DNA of 64,000 nt, taken from Shewanella inventionis (GTDB lineage Bacteria > Pseudomonadota > Gammaproteobacteria > Enterobacterales > Shewanellaceae). Below are positions 8,189 to 15,820 of this stretch, in pieces; position 1 is the stretch's first letter; each line of letters starts with the position of its first letter. Where the stretch lies: positions 1 through 64,000 of the forward strand of contig NZ_BMII01000023.1 of assembly GCF_014641855.1 (NCBI RefSeq), in the 5' to 3' direction. Made by a program: the position numbers and the translations under genes. The notes beneath the pieces are model-generated. The model was not told the origin of the DNA. It worked only from the letters and a program-made list of their open reading frames with translations, and made no database searches.

Positions 8189-8887
8189 TTATAATTTTGA
8201 CTCAATCAACTCAAGTGCTTCTTCTAAAATCATTGATACTGCTGCACGTGTTTGCTGGGGGTTACGCGCTTTTATCGCCTCATAAATTTCAGCGTGTTTT
8301 TGCACATCGGCACCCGGTACGCCTTTTATTTTATTGGTATAACGAATACTCACTCTAAGCGCTGTACTGATAAACTCAGTTAATTGCACAAAAAAACGAT
8401 TACCACTGGCAATCAAAATACTGGTATGAAAAGCAATATCAGCCTCTAAAGGATCATCTAATCCTTGCTCAGCTTCTACCATGCGCTCAAGGGCTTTGGC
8501 AATAGATGCTATTTGCTCATCCGACGCATTCATGGCGGCCAGCGCGGCAGCTTGAGGTTCTAATGCAACACGCACCTGAGTAAATTCTTTCAACAAAGAC
8601 AAAGAAGGCTTACTGCTTAAAATCCATTTTAATACGTCAGTATCAAACATATTCCAATTGCTTTCAGGCAACACCCGAATACCTTGCTTTGGTCTTGATG
8701 AAATCAGCCCTTTTGCAGAAAGCATTTTTACTGCTTCGCGGGTTGAGCTACGGCTCACATCATACTCGATACATAAATCTGCTTCAGACGGCAATCCTTC
8801 GCCCACTGGGTAAACCCCTTTAACAATGGCAATGCCTAAATCATGGGTAAGTTGGTGGGTTAAATTTTGACGCGGTGAAGTGCTCAT
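8189..8887 (-). CDS. GntR/FadR-family regulator, DgoR-like
   Basis: This is the likely repressor of the galactose island. The ATG at 8887 gives 232 residues. An N-terminal winged helix (about 1-75) carries the GntR signature (LPSEADLC, DVSRSSTREAVKML). A tryptophan/aspartate linker follows (SNWNMFDTDVLKWIL), as in E. coli DgoR, the D-galactonate repressor. The FCD ligand-binding domain fills the rest. The in-frame ATG at 8941 would place the island palindrome (8924-8936) inside the coding region, so the downstream start is preferred, though its ribosome-binding site is weak. It is divergent from the sugar dehydrogenase gene, typical of autoregulation. By analogy the inducer may be galactonate or 2-keto-3-deoxygalactonate; this is inference. 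Confidence 0.85.
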   Translation of the reverse strand: MSTSPRQNLTHQLTHDLGIAIVKGVYPVGEGLPSEADLCIEYDVSRSSTREAVKMLSAKGLISSRPKQGIRVLPESNWNMFDTDVLKWILSSKPSLSLLKEFTQVRVALEPQAAALAAMNASDEQIASIAKALERMVEAEQGLDDPLEADIAFHTSILIASGNRFFVQLTEFISTALRVSIRYTNKIKGVPGADVQKHAEIYEAIKARNPQQTRAAVSMILEEALELIESKL

Positions 8888-8923
8888 GCCTGTTGCTGTC
8901 CAGTCTTTAGTACATAAATCTGT

Positions 8924-8936
8924 TATATCATATTTA
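8924..8936. promoter_or_regulatory. Degenerate copy of the galactose-island operator
   Basis: Read on the minus strand this is TAAAT-ATG-ATATA, sharing the ATATGATA core with the other island sites. It lies 37 bases upstream of the preferred start of the GntR gene. An 8-bp inverted repeat, GTTATATC (8922-8929) and GATATAAC (8948-8955), overlaps it and may form a larger site. Confidence 0.4.
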
Positions 8937-8998
8937 AACACAAAACCGATATAACTTTGTTTTCATCGTCGTTAATGTTAAAAATAACTTTTATTATT

Positions 8999-9012
8999 AC
9001 GGATTAATCCGT
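8999..9012. promoter_or_regulatory. Perfect 14-bp palindrome upstream of the sugar dehydrogenase operon
   Basis: ACGGATTAATCCGT is its own reverse complement. It lies 60 bases before the dehydrogenase start codon and just after a TATTAT (8992-8997) that could be a -10 element. The placement fits an operator at the start site. Its sequence differs from the TTTAT-NNN-ATAAA sites, so another regulator may bind here. Confidence 0.45.
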
Positions 9013-9071
9013 TAATCCTCAAAATACCGCCAGTTAACCATAATCAAAATAATAGGTTTGGAGCGTTATCT

Positions 9072-9839
9072 GTGAGTCAGTCAACTCAATACCAAGACTT
9101 AACAAACAAAGTCATTTTTATTACCGGCGGAGCCAGTGGTATTGGCGCAGCAATGGTAGAAGCCTTTGCCCGCCAACATGCCAAAGTGGCCTTTATTGAT
9201 ATAGACCAACAAGCCGCCGACGCACTTAAGCAAAATCTGTCGCAATATGACCTTAATGCAATTTGGTTTCGCGCTGTCGATGCCACGGATTCAGAGTCGT
9301 TGCAATTAGCCATTAGAGATGTTGCTGAGCACTTTGGTCGTTTTGATGTGCTCATTAATAATGTGGCCAACGATGCACGCCAAGATGTCGAAACCATTTC
9401 GGCACACGACTGGCACAAATGCATGCAAATCAATTTAGACCCTGCTTTTTTTGCATCTCAAGCAGCCTACAGTCACATGAAACTCCAGCATTCGGGCAGT
9501 ATTATTAATTTTAGCTCCATTACCGCACTACTTGGTTCGCAGCAGATGACAGGCTACGTAACCGCAAAAGCAGGCCTCATAGGCATGACACGGTCATTGT
9601 CGCGTGAGTTTGGTGAAGCCGGTATTCGGGTCAATGCCATTTTACCGGGATGGGTGGCAACTGAAAAACAACTCGCCAGTTGGCTGACCGAACAAGAAGA
9701 GCAAAAGTGGACGGATGCAATGGCGTTAAAACGCCGCATTACACCAGAGGATGTCGCTAAACTGGCACTGTTTTTAGCGTCTGATAACAGTGAACTCATC
9801 ACCGGGCAGTGCATTAATATCGACGGTGGGAGAGCCTAG
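9072..9839 (+). CDS. Short-chain dehydrogenase, probable D-galactose 1-dehydrogenase
   Basis: It probably oxidises D-galactose to galactonolactone with NAD(P)+. The 255-residue protein begins at a GTG with TTGGAG 8 bases ahead. It has the Rossmann glycine motif TGGASGIG (18-25), the NN motif (96-97), the catalytic S149, Y162 and K166, and the C-terminal INIDGG signature. D43 at the end of beta-2 suggests a preference for NAD+. The substrate is inferred from context: the next two genes encode a DgoK-type kinase and a lactonase, the companions expected in the De Ley-Doudoroff pathway. Other sugars such as fucose or arabinose cannot be excluded from sequence alone. It leads a three-gene operon. 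Confidence 0.8.
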   Translation: MSQSTQYQDLTNKVIFITGGASGIGAAMVEAFARQHAKVAFIDIDQQAADALKQNLSQYDLNAIWFRAVDATDSESLQLAIRDVAEHFGRFDVLINNVANDARQDVETISAHDWHKCMQINLDPAFFASQAAYSHMKLQHSGSIINFSSITALLGSQQMTGYVTAKAGLIGMTRSLSREFGEAGIRVNAILPGWVATEKQLASWLTEQEEQKWTDAMALKRRITPEDVAKLALFLASDNSELITGQCINIDGGRA

Positions 9840-9840
9840 C

Positions 9841-10803
9841 TTGTTTACTGAATACCAACATTTTATTGCTGTTGACTGGGGTACAAGTCATTTACGGGCA
9901 TACCTGTGTTTAGCCGAAGCGAATAAACCGCTCACCGTGCTTGAACAAGTTAATAATGTCGGCGTAAAAAAAGTACTTACCGATTTTCAAACCACCTTAA
10001 TGGACAGCATTGCACCATGGGCTAAACGTTTTGGTCATCTGCCTATTTTGATGATAGGTCAAATAGGCTCAAGCATCGGCTGGAAAGAAACCCAATACCT
10101 GCATTGCCCTATTTCGCCAACAGATGTGATTTCGGCCGGCACCCAGTTTAATTGTCAGGGGCATCAAATCACTATATTCCCAGGGTTACGTTGCCAACTG
10201 CATAATCATTTGCATGACTCAATGCGCGGTGAAGAGTTTCATTTACTTGGATGGCTTGCGATGGCTCCGCAACACCTTGTAGGTAAACACCTCGTGTGTT
10301 TGCCCGGCACTCACACAAAATGGGTCTTAATCGAAGATGGTAAAGTCGTACTATTTAAAACGGCGTTAACCGGTGAGTTATATGACTTGTTGTCATCTAA
10401 TAGCGTATTGATCCAAGAGAAAGTGTCCGATTTAGAATTTGATTTTGACGCCTTTATTCAAGGTGCTGACTTTAGCTTGTCATCCGCTACCGACAATTTC
10501 GCCCATGGCTTGTTCAGCGTAAGAAGCAAACAATTGTTTGAAGGTTTTACAACTAAGCAGGCACATGCTTATTTGTCTGGCATATTAATTGGTTGCGATG
10601 TAAGGGCTGCAAAACATGCAACAGAATGGGCCTTAAGCCAACTCAGCTCAATAGCCATAATAGGCCCACCCCATTTAAACCAATGTTTTGCCAAAGCGCT
10701 GAATCTCTGCAATGTGAAAACAACATTATGGAACGTAACTGATGCCACATTAGCTGGGTTTAATGTGGTGTATCAACAAGGTATTCCATTAATCCATGAG
10801 TAA
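9841..10803 (+). CDS. dgoK: 2-dehydro-3-deoxygalactonokinase (DgoK family)
   Basis: It phosphorylates 2-keto-3-deoxygalactonate to the 6-phosphate in galactonate breakdown. The TTG at 9841 (GGGAG about 8 bases upstream) gives 320 residues starting just before the phosphate-binding motif AVDWGTSHLRAYL. An upstream ATG at 9790 would overlap the dehydrogenase gene by 50 bases and add residues unlike the family. Family motifs include LPGTHTKWV and TGELYDLL in the middle of the protein. It follows the dehydrogenase gene by one base and overlaps the lactonase start by 8 bases, so all three are translationally coupled. The aldolase (DgoA) that usually follows is not present. Confidence 0.87.
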   Translation: MFTEYQHFIAVDWGTSHLRAYLCLAEANKPLTVLEQVNNVGVKKVLTDFQTTLMDSIAPWAKRFGHLPILMIGQIGSSIGWKETQYLHCPISPTDVISAGTQFNCQGHQITIFPGLRCQLHNHLHDSMRGEEFHLLGWLAMAPQHLVGKHLVCLPGTHTKWVLIEDGKVVLFKTALTGELYDLLSSNSVLIQEKVSDLEFDFDAFIQGADFSLSSATDNFAHGLFSVRSKQLFEGFTTKQAHAYLSGILIGCDVRAAKHATEWALSQLSSIAIIGPPHLNQCFAKALNLCNVKTTLWNVTDATLAGFNVVYQQGIPLIHE

Positions 10804-11713
10804 TCATTCAGGCTGCATTGGTAAACTAATTAACGTTATCCCATCACAAAATCAACTAGGCGAAAATGCGTTGTGGCACGCCGAGCACCGCGCCATTTAT
10901 TGGATTGATATTATGGCGGGTAACATTCATAAATACCGAGTCGACGACCAAAGCCACCAGCAATATCATTTACCCTATCGTATTGGTAGTTTTGCCTTTT
11001 TAGCAAACCAAGATACCTATCAAGTGATTGTGGCTTTTGAGCAAGGCTTTGCACTGTACCATTTTGAAACACACGCCATCACCTGGCTAAGCCAACCAGA
11101 AATAACACAGCTTGGTAATCGATTTAATGATGGTCGAACCGATCGCATCGGTCATTTTTGGGCTGGAACCATGGTAGAAACAAGGCATACGCCTGAGCAG
11201 CAAGGCAGCCTTTATCGAGTAGATAACCAAGGGCAACTCCATAAAACCTTTAGTAATATTAAGATATCGAACGGCTTATGCTGGAGCCCAGATGGCAGCA
11301 TTATGTATCACGCAGACTCTGAACGTCATTGCATTTATCAGTACAATTATTGCCAACAGAGCAATACACTTACCAATAAAAAGGTGTTCGCAAACACAGA
11401 ACAGCATGTATTCCCCGATGGTTCAACCGTTGATACCCAAGGTTATATCTGGAATGCCCAATGGGGCGATCATAGTGTCGTGCGTTATAACCCTGATGGG
11501 GAAATAGTTGAAAAGCTGATAATTCCAGCGGTGCAACCTTCAAGCGTTGCTATTGGTGGGCCTAATTTAGATTGGTTAATTGTCACCACATCTCGTATAG
11601 CGTTATCGCCACAACAATTACAAGACTACCCACTGTCTGGCAATGTATTTATATACCAACTACATAACATCACAGGTATCGTTGATACGCCATGTGGTTT
11701 AATACACACCTAA
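10796..11713 (+). CDS. SMP-30/gluconolactonase-family sugar lactonase
   Basis: It probably opens D-galactono-1,4- or 1,5-lactone to galactonate after the dehydrogenase step. The 305-residue protein is a six-bladed beta-propeller of the SMP-30 family. The metal-binding glutamate lies in LGENALW (E23). A GRTDRIGHFWAG segment, NGLCWSPDG and FPDGSTVD provide the usual asparagine and aspartate ligands and the catalytic aspartate. No signal peptide is seen, so it is cytoplasmic. It overlaps the dgoK stop codon (ATGAGTAA). Substrate specificity within this family is broad, so the galactonolactone role rests on context. Confidence 0.87.
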   Translation: MSNHSGCIGKLINVIPSQNQLGENALWHAEHRAIYWIDIMAGNIHKYRVDDQSHQQYHLPYRIGSFAFLANQDTYQVIVAFEQGFALYHFETHAITWLSQPEITQLGNRFNDGRTDRIGHFWAGTMVETRHTPEQQGSLYRVDNQGQLHKTFSNIKISNGLCWSPDGSIMYHADSERHCIYQYNYCQQSNTLTNKKVFANTEQHVFPDGSTVDTQGYIWNAQWGDHSVVRYNPDGEIVEKLIIPAVQPSSVAIGGPNLDWLIVTTSRIALSPQQLQDYPLSGNVFIYQLHNITGIVDTPCGLIHT

Positions 11714-11764
11714 ACAACGCCAATATCAGTAAAGGTACTGACGCTCAACATTGTTAGCGCTTAA

Positions 11765-13294
11765 TTAACCCACCTGTTGCTGAGACTCAACATCAGAAGC
11801 TACAGCGTTAGCCGCCTGCATATAGTCACTCAAATGCTGTTGTTGCTCAGCAGAAAAATGTAACCCTAATTTGGTTCTACGCCACAGAACATCCTGGCCA
11901 GTGCAAGCCCACTCATTGGTCATAAGATAATCGACTTCAGCTTGATAAAGCCCGTGGCCAAAATCGATACCTAATGCATCTTCTGAGGTTGCATCATTTA
12001 AAATATATTGCGTCCTCGCACCGTACGTACGCAGTAAACGGCTAATGTATTTTGGCGCTAACCATTGATATTGCTGCTGATAAATACGAGTTAACTCTGT
12101 CAAATTGCTAAAGTCACCACCGGGCAATACCTGCTGAGCAGTCCAAGCCTTACCCATTTTAGGATGAAATGGCTTAAGGCGATTCACCGCGGCTTCGGCC
12201 AATTTACGATAAGTGGTAATTTTACCGCCAAACACCGATAACAATGCCGCTTTACCTTTTGGAGCATCAACGATAAAAGTGTAATCACGGGTTACTGACT
12301 GAGCCGACTCAGACTCATCATCCATTAAAGGTCTCACACCAGAAAAGGTATGAACAATGTCTTGCTCGCTTATTGCGGTATTAAAATAATGGTTGGTAAT
12401 ATTTACCAGATAATCAATTTCTTGTTGATCTATCTTCACCTCTTTTGGATCACCATTAAAATCAACATCTGTGGTACCAATCAATGAAAAATCATCTTCA
12501 AACGGGATCACAAATACAATCCGCTGATCTTCATTTTGTAAAATATAAGCTTGCGGTTGCTGGTGGATTTTAGGCACCACAATATGGCTGCCTTTCACTA
12601 AACGAATTTTTTGTGGCGAAGGCTGTTTAATCACATTACTAAATAAGCTCGACACCCAGGGGCCAGAAGCATTCACCACAGTGTTAGCGAGTACATCTCG
12701 CACCGATTGATCAGCTTGGTTTTGTAACGTTAAGCGCCATAACGCCCCCTCACGCTCAGCATTAATGCATCGTGTTTGGGTACAAATTTGCGCACCTAAC
12801 TCTTTAGCGGCTAAAGCATTTAACACCACCAAACGAGAGTCATCAACCCAGGCATCAGAATATTCAAAACCTTGAATAAAACTAGGTTTTAACGGGCTAT
12901 CTACACCAAAAGTGATTTTTTTTGAACCGCTTAACGTCACACGAGATGCTAAATTATCATATAAAAATAACCCTAAACGGATCATCCATGCGGGGCGCAA
13001 ATGGGCCTGATGAGGGAGCCTAAAGGTTAATGGCGTAATTAAATGAGGGGCTTTTTTTAATAACACTTCACGCTCAGCTAACGCCTCTTTAACTAAACGA
13101 AATTCATAATGCTCTAGATAACGCAATCCGCCATGGATCAATTTACTGCTGTTTGATGACGTAGCAGAAGCCAAGTCATTTTGCTCACAAAGCAATACAC
13201 TTAATCCACGCCCTACCGCATCGGCCGCTATTCCAACACCGTTTATGCCGCCACCTATCACGACAACATCAACAATTTCTATATCGGCTTCCAT
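11765..13294 (-). CDS. glpD: Aerobic glycerol-3-phosphate dehydrogenase GlpD
   Basis: GlpD oxidises sn-glycerol-3-phosphate to dihydroxyacetone phosphate and passes electrons to the quinone pool at the inner membrane. The 509-residue protein resembles E. coli GlpD along its length. It has the FAD motif VIGGGINGVGIA, the TSSNSSKLIHGGLRYLEHYE segment, GSHIVVP, YILQNEDQRIVF, and FGGKITTYRKLAE, then the C-terminal DAO_C domain. No glpK, glpF or glpR is adjacent, which is unusual for glpD. It lies between the lactonase and galT genes and is divergent from galT, with a copy of the island palindrome in its leader. That suggests glycerol phosphate is produced along with galactose. Confidence 0.94.
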   Translation of the reverse strand: MEADIEIVDVVVIGGGINGVGIAADAVGRGLSVLLCEQNDLASATSSNSSKLIHGGLRYLEHYEFRLVKEALAEREVLLKKAPHLITPLTFRLPHQAHLRPAWMIRLGLFLYDNLASRVTLSGSKKITFGVDSPLKPSFIQGFEYSDAWVDDSRLVVLNALAAKELGAQICTQTRCINAEREGALWRLTLQNQADQSVRDVLANTVVNASGPWVSSLFSNVIKQPSPQKIRLVKGSHIVVPKIHQQPQAYILQNEDQRIVFVIPFEDDFSLIGTTDVDFNGDPKEVKIDQQEIDYLVNITNHYFNTAISEQDIVHTFSGVRPLMDDESESAQSVTRDYTFIVDAPKGKAALLSVFGGKITTYRKLAEAAVNRLKPFHPKMGKAWTAQQVLPGGDFSNLTELTRIYQQQYQWLAPKYISRLLRTYGARTQYILNDATSEDALGIDFGHGLYQAEVDYLMTNEWACTGQDVLWRRTKLGLHFSAEQQQHLSDYMQAANAVASDVESQQQVG

Positions 13295-13313
13295 TTACTT
13301 ACCCACCCACAAA

Positions 13314-13326
13314 TAAATATGATAAA
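13314..13326. promoter_or_regulatory. Island palindrome copy in the glpD leader
   Basis: TAAAT-ATG-ATAAA shares the ATATGATAAATA stretch with the galT site; the left arm has two mismatches. It lies about 11-23 bases downstream of the predicted glpD start site, where a bound repressor would block elongation. Confidence 0.45.
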
Positions 13327-13343
13327 TAATATATATTGAGCAT

Positions 13344-13373
13344 ATCATAGAGTGACTCACCTCTCGTTGACAA
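13344..13373 (-). promoter_or_regulatory. Promoter of glpD
   Basis: On the minus strand there is a -35 TTGTCA (13368-13373), an 18-bp spacer and a -10 TATGAT (13344-13349). The start site would be near 13337, about 43 bases ahead of the start codon. Confidence 0.5.
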
Positions 13374-13410
13374 GCACATTTAGAAAGATCTTGTCGAAAC
13401 TGATTACATC

Positions 13411-13439
13411 TTGTTAAATAAAAAACTTAATAGTAGTAT
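13411..13439 (+). promoter_or_regulatory. Promoter of the galT-galK operon
   Basis: A -35 TTGTTA (13411-13416), a 17-bp spacer and a -10 TAGTAT (13434-13439). The start site should lie near 13446, inside the palindrome at 13439-13451. Confidence 0.55.
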
Positions 13440-13451
13440 TTATCATATAAA
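13439..13451. promoter_or_regulatory. Perfect island operator at galT
   Basis: TTTAT-CAT-ATAAA is a perfect 5-3-5 palindrome that touches the -10 element and covers the predicted start of galTK transcription. This is the position expected of a repressor site. The same arms recur at 17458-17470. Confidence 0.55.
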
Positions 13452-13535
13452 TTGAATTTGTATAATTTATCATCGTGTCAATGTGGCGATACACAACAGT
13501 AAAGCGACACCATAAACATAGATAAAAGGATCCCC

Positions 13536-14585
13536 ATGAGCCAGTTTGAATTTACCCACAGACGCAAAAACCCGTTAACGGGTAACTGGGTATTAGTATC
13601 GCCGCACCGAAACAACCGACCATGGTTAGGTGCGACAGAAAAAAGTGCCCCTTCAAACCTAGCAGAACACGATGAGTCATGCCCTTTATGCCCAGGCAAT
13701 CAGCGTGCAAATGACACCCACAACCCTGAATATAACAAGACATTTGTATTCACTAACGATTTTGGTGCACTTACTTCACAAGTGGCAGAGCAAGCAGCAC
13801 AACTTGAAGCAAACCCATTATTTGAAATAGAAGCCGCCACTGGTGAATGTCGGGTGATTTGCTTTTCACCTAAACACAACAAAACCTTACCTGAGTTGTC
13901 AGTTAACGAAATAAAAGACGTGGTCGACACCTGGACGCAGCACTATGTAGAGCTATCAGCTCAGTACGCCTGCGTACATATTTTTGAAAACAAGGGCGCA
14001 GTAATGGGCTGTTCGCAGCCGCACCCACATGGCCAGGTATGGGCGCACAACCATTTATCAACAGAAATTCAACTAGAACAAGCCAGCCAGCACCAATACC
14101 AACAAACACACGGCAGCAATTTACTGGCTGATTATGTTAAACGTGAAATTGCCGACGACGTGCGCGTGGTATACCAAAATGATCACTGGCTTGTTGTCGT
14201 GCCATTTTGGGCTGCATGGCCATTTGAAACCTTATTAGTGAGTAAAGACGACGTACGTCATTTTGGACAATTAACTGAAGCTCAATCTACTGCTCTTGCC
14301 GACGCCATAAAAGTACTCACCACTCGGTATGACAACGTGTTTAATTGCAGCTTCCCGTATTCGATGGGTTGGCATTGTGCTCCAAGTGACCTAACTGATG
14401 ATAGCCACTGGCGCATGCACGCACATTTTTACCCACCATTATTGCGCTCTGCTACGGTAAAAAAACACATGGTCGGCTATGAAATGCTTGCAGAAAGCCA
14501 ACGCGATTTAAGCCCTGAAACCGCTGCAAAAATATTAAAAAATGCCAGCAACGTACACTACACCGAAGGAAATCAACATGACTAA
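13536..14585 (+). CDS. galT: Galactose-1-phosphate uridylyltransferase GalT
   Basis: GalT exchanges galactose-1-phosphate and UDP-glucose to give UDP-galactose and glucose-1-phosphate in the Leloir pathway. The 349-residue protein shows the zinc cysteines in SCPLCPGN (C49, C52), the GCSQPHPHGQVWA motif with the uridylylated histidine (H165), and a C-terminal HAHFYPPLLRS segment that carries further metal ligands. Length equals E. coli GalT. The start has an AAAGGA ribosome-binding site. Its last codons overlap the galK start codon, giving a coupled galTK operon. No galE or galM lies in the window. Confidence 0.95.
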   Translation: MSQFEFTHRRKNPLTGNWVLVSPHRNNRPWLGATEKSAPSNLAEHDESCPLCPGNQRANDTHNPEYNKTFVFTNDFGALTSQVAEQAAQLEANPLFEIEAATGECRVICFSPKHNKTLPELSVNEIKDVVDTWTQHYVELSAQYACVHIFENKGAVMGCSQPHPHGQVWAHNHLSTEIQLEQASQHQYQQTHGSNLLADYVKREIADDVRVVYQNDHWLVVVPFWAAWPFETLLVSKDDVRHFGQLTEAQSTALADAIKVLTTRYDNVFNCSFPYSMGWHCAPSDLTDDSHWRMHAHFYPPLLRSATVKKHMVGYEMLAESQRDLSPETAAKILKNASNVHYTEGNQHD

Positions 14586-15726
14586 CAATGCGCTACAGGC
14601 CTTGTTTACCCAGCAATATGGATCCGATGCGCAAGGTGTGGTCAGCGCACCGGGTCGTGTTAATTTGATTGGTGAATTTACCGATTACAACCAAGGTTAC
14701 GTTTTACCTTGTGCTTTAACATTTCGCACCCAAGTACTTTATCGTTTGCGCGACGACAATATTGTCAATGTCATTTCGACCATGTACCCAAACGAGCAAG
14801 AAAGCTTTGAAGTTAATCAAGCCATTACAGAAGGTAATTCGCAATGGGGTAACTACATTCGCGCAGTGGCTTTTGTGCTTAATCGTGCTGGCCACCAGCT
14901 AAAAGGGGTCGATTTACTGATTGAAAGTAATGTCCCACAAGGCAGCGGTTTGTCATCGTCTGCCGCCCTTGAGGTTGCCATTGCAGGGATGTTCAATCAC
15001 GTTTGTGAATTGAACCTAAGCGAAGAGCAAATTGCATTATTTGGCCAAGAATCCGAAAACGACTTTATGGATTGCCAATGCGGCATTATGGATCAGCTCA
15101 TCTCGGCCAAAGGTCAACAAAACCAGGCATTATTGATTGACTGCCAAGATCTTCGCACCCAGGCGGTAACCATTCCAACTGATCTGTCTATCGTAATCGT
15201 TAACTCTAACTACCCGCGTAAATTAGTCGACAGCGAATACAACCAGCGCCGCATAGACTGTGAACAAGCCGCCAAAAAAATGGGGCTTAGCACATTACGC
15301 GACGCCAATTTGGCTTTACTAAGCCAAACAAAGCCACAACTAAGTGCAAATGAATTTGCTCGAGCTCATCATGTCATTACGGAAAACGACCGCGTTATTG
15401 CGGCCACCAAAGCACTGGCCAATAACGACATTGACCAGCTGCGCATCCTAATGACCGCATCGCACCAGTCGCTTAAACATGACTTCGAAGTTACTGTGCC
15501 AGCAACCGACGGCCTAGTACAAATTTGCCAACAAGCACTCGGTGATAGAGGTGCTGTTCGTATGACGGGTGGTGGCTTTGGTGGTGCTATTGTTTGCTTA
15601 TGCCGTCACGAGGATGTGGCCGTGATTCAGCAAGCTGTTGAACAACATTATTTTACTCAATTCAATCTGCAAGCAGACATCTATGTGTGTACCGCAGGCA
15701 ACGGGCTCACAGTGCAGCAATACTAA
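14578..15726 (+). CDS. galK: Galactokinase GalK
   Basis: GalK phosphorylates alpha-D-galactose at C1 with ATP. The ATG at 14578 (AAGGA 8 bases upstream) gives 382 residues, the same length as E. coli GalK; it overlaps the end of galT by 8 bases. GHMP-kinase motifs are present: the substrate motif GRVNLIGEFTDYN (26-38), the ATP-binding VPQGSGLSSSAA, and the C-terminal MTGGGFGGA. The substrate motif has phenylalanine (F34) where the usual GEHTDYN has histidine. A short GC hairpin (GCGGGC/GCCCGC, 15744-15766) follows without a T-run, so transcription may continue into the esterase gene. Confidence 0.94.
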   Translation: MTNNALQALFTQQYGSDAQGVVSAPGRVNLIGEFTDYNQGYVLPCALTFRTQVLYRLRDDNIVNVISTMYPNEQESFEVNQAITEGNSQWGNYIRAVAFVLNRAGHQLKGVDLLIESNVPQGSGLSSSAALEVAIAGMFNHVCELNLSEEQIALFGQESENDFMDCQCGIMDQLISAKGQQNQALLIDCQDLRTQAVTIPTDLSIVIVNSNYPRKLVDSEYNQRRIDCEQAAKKMGLSTLRDANLALLSQTKPQLSANEFARAHHVITENDRVIAATKALANNDIDQLRILMTASHQSLKHDFEVTVPATDGLVQICQQALGDRGAVRMTGGGFGGAIVCLCRHEDVAVIQQAVEQHYFTQFNLQADIYVCTAGNGLTVQQY

Positions 15727-15820
15727 AGCCGTTGACACATTATGCGGGCGTTCACTCAATGCCCGCTATGTATTAATCATTGATGTAGATGGAAATCACA
15801 ACCGAAAAGGACAGCATTAA

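Noticed and set aside
11765-13294. Treating glpD as an anaerobic GlpA or a different FAD oxidase
   Set aside because: Similarity runs along the whole length to the aerobic GlpD type, including the C-terminal domain, with no GlpA-like partner genes.
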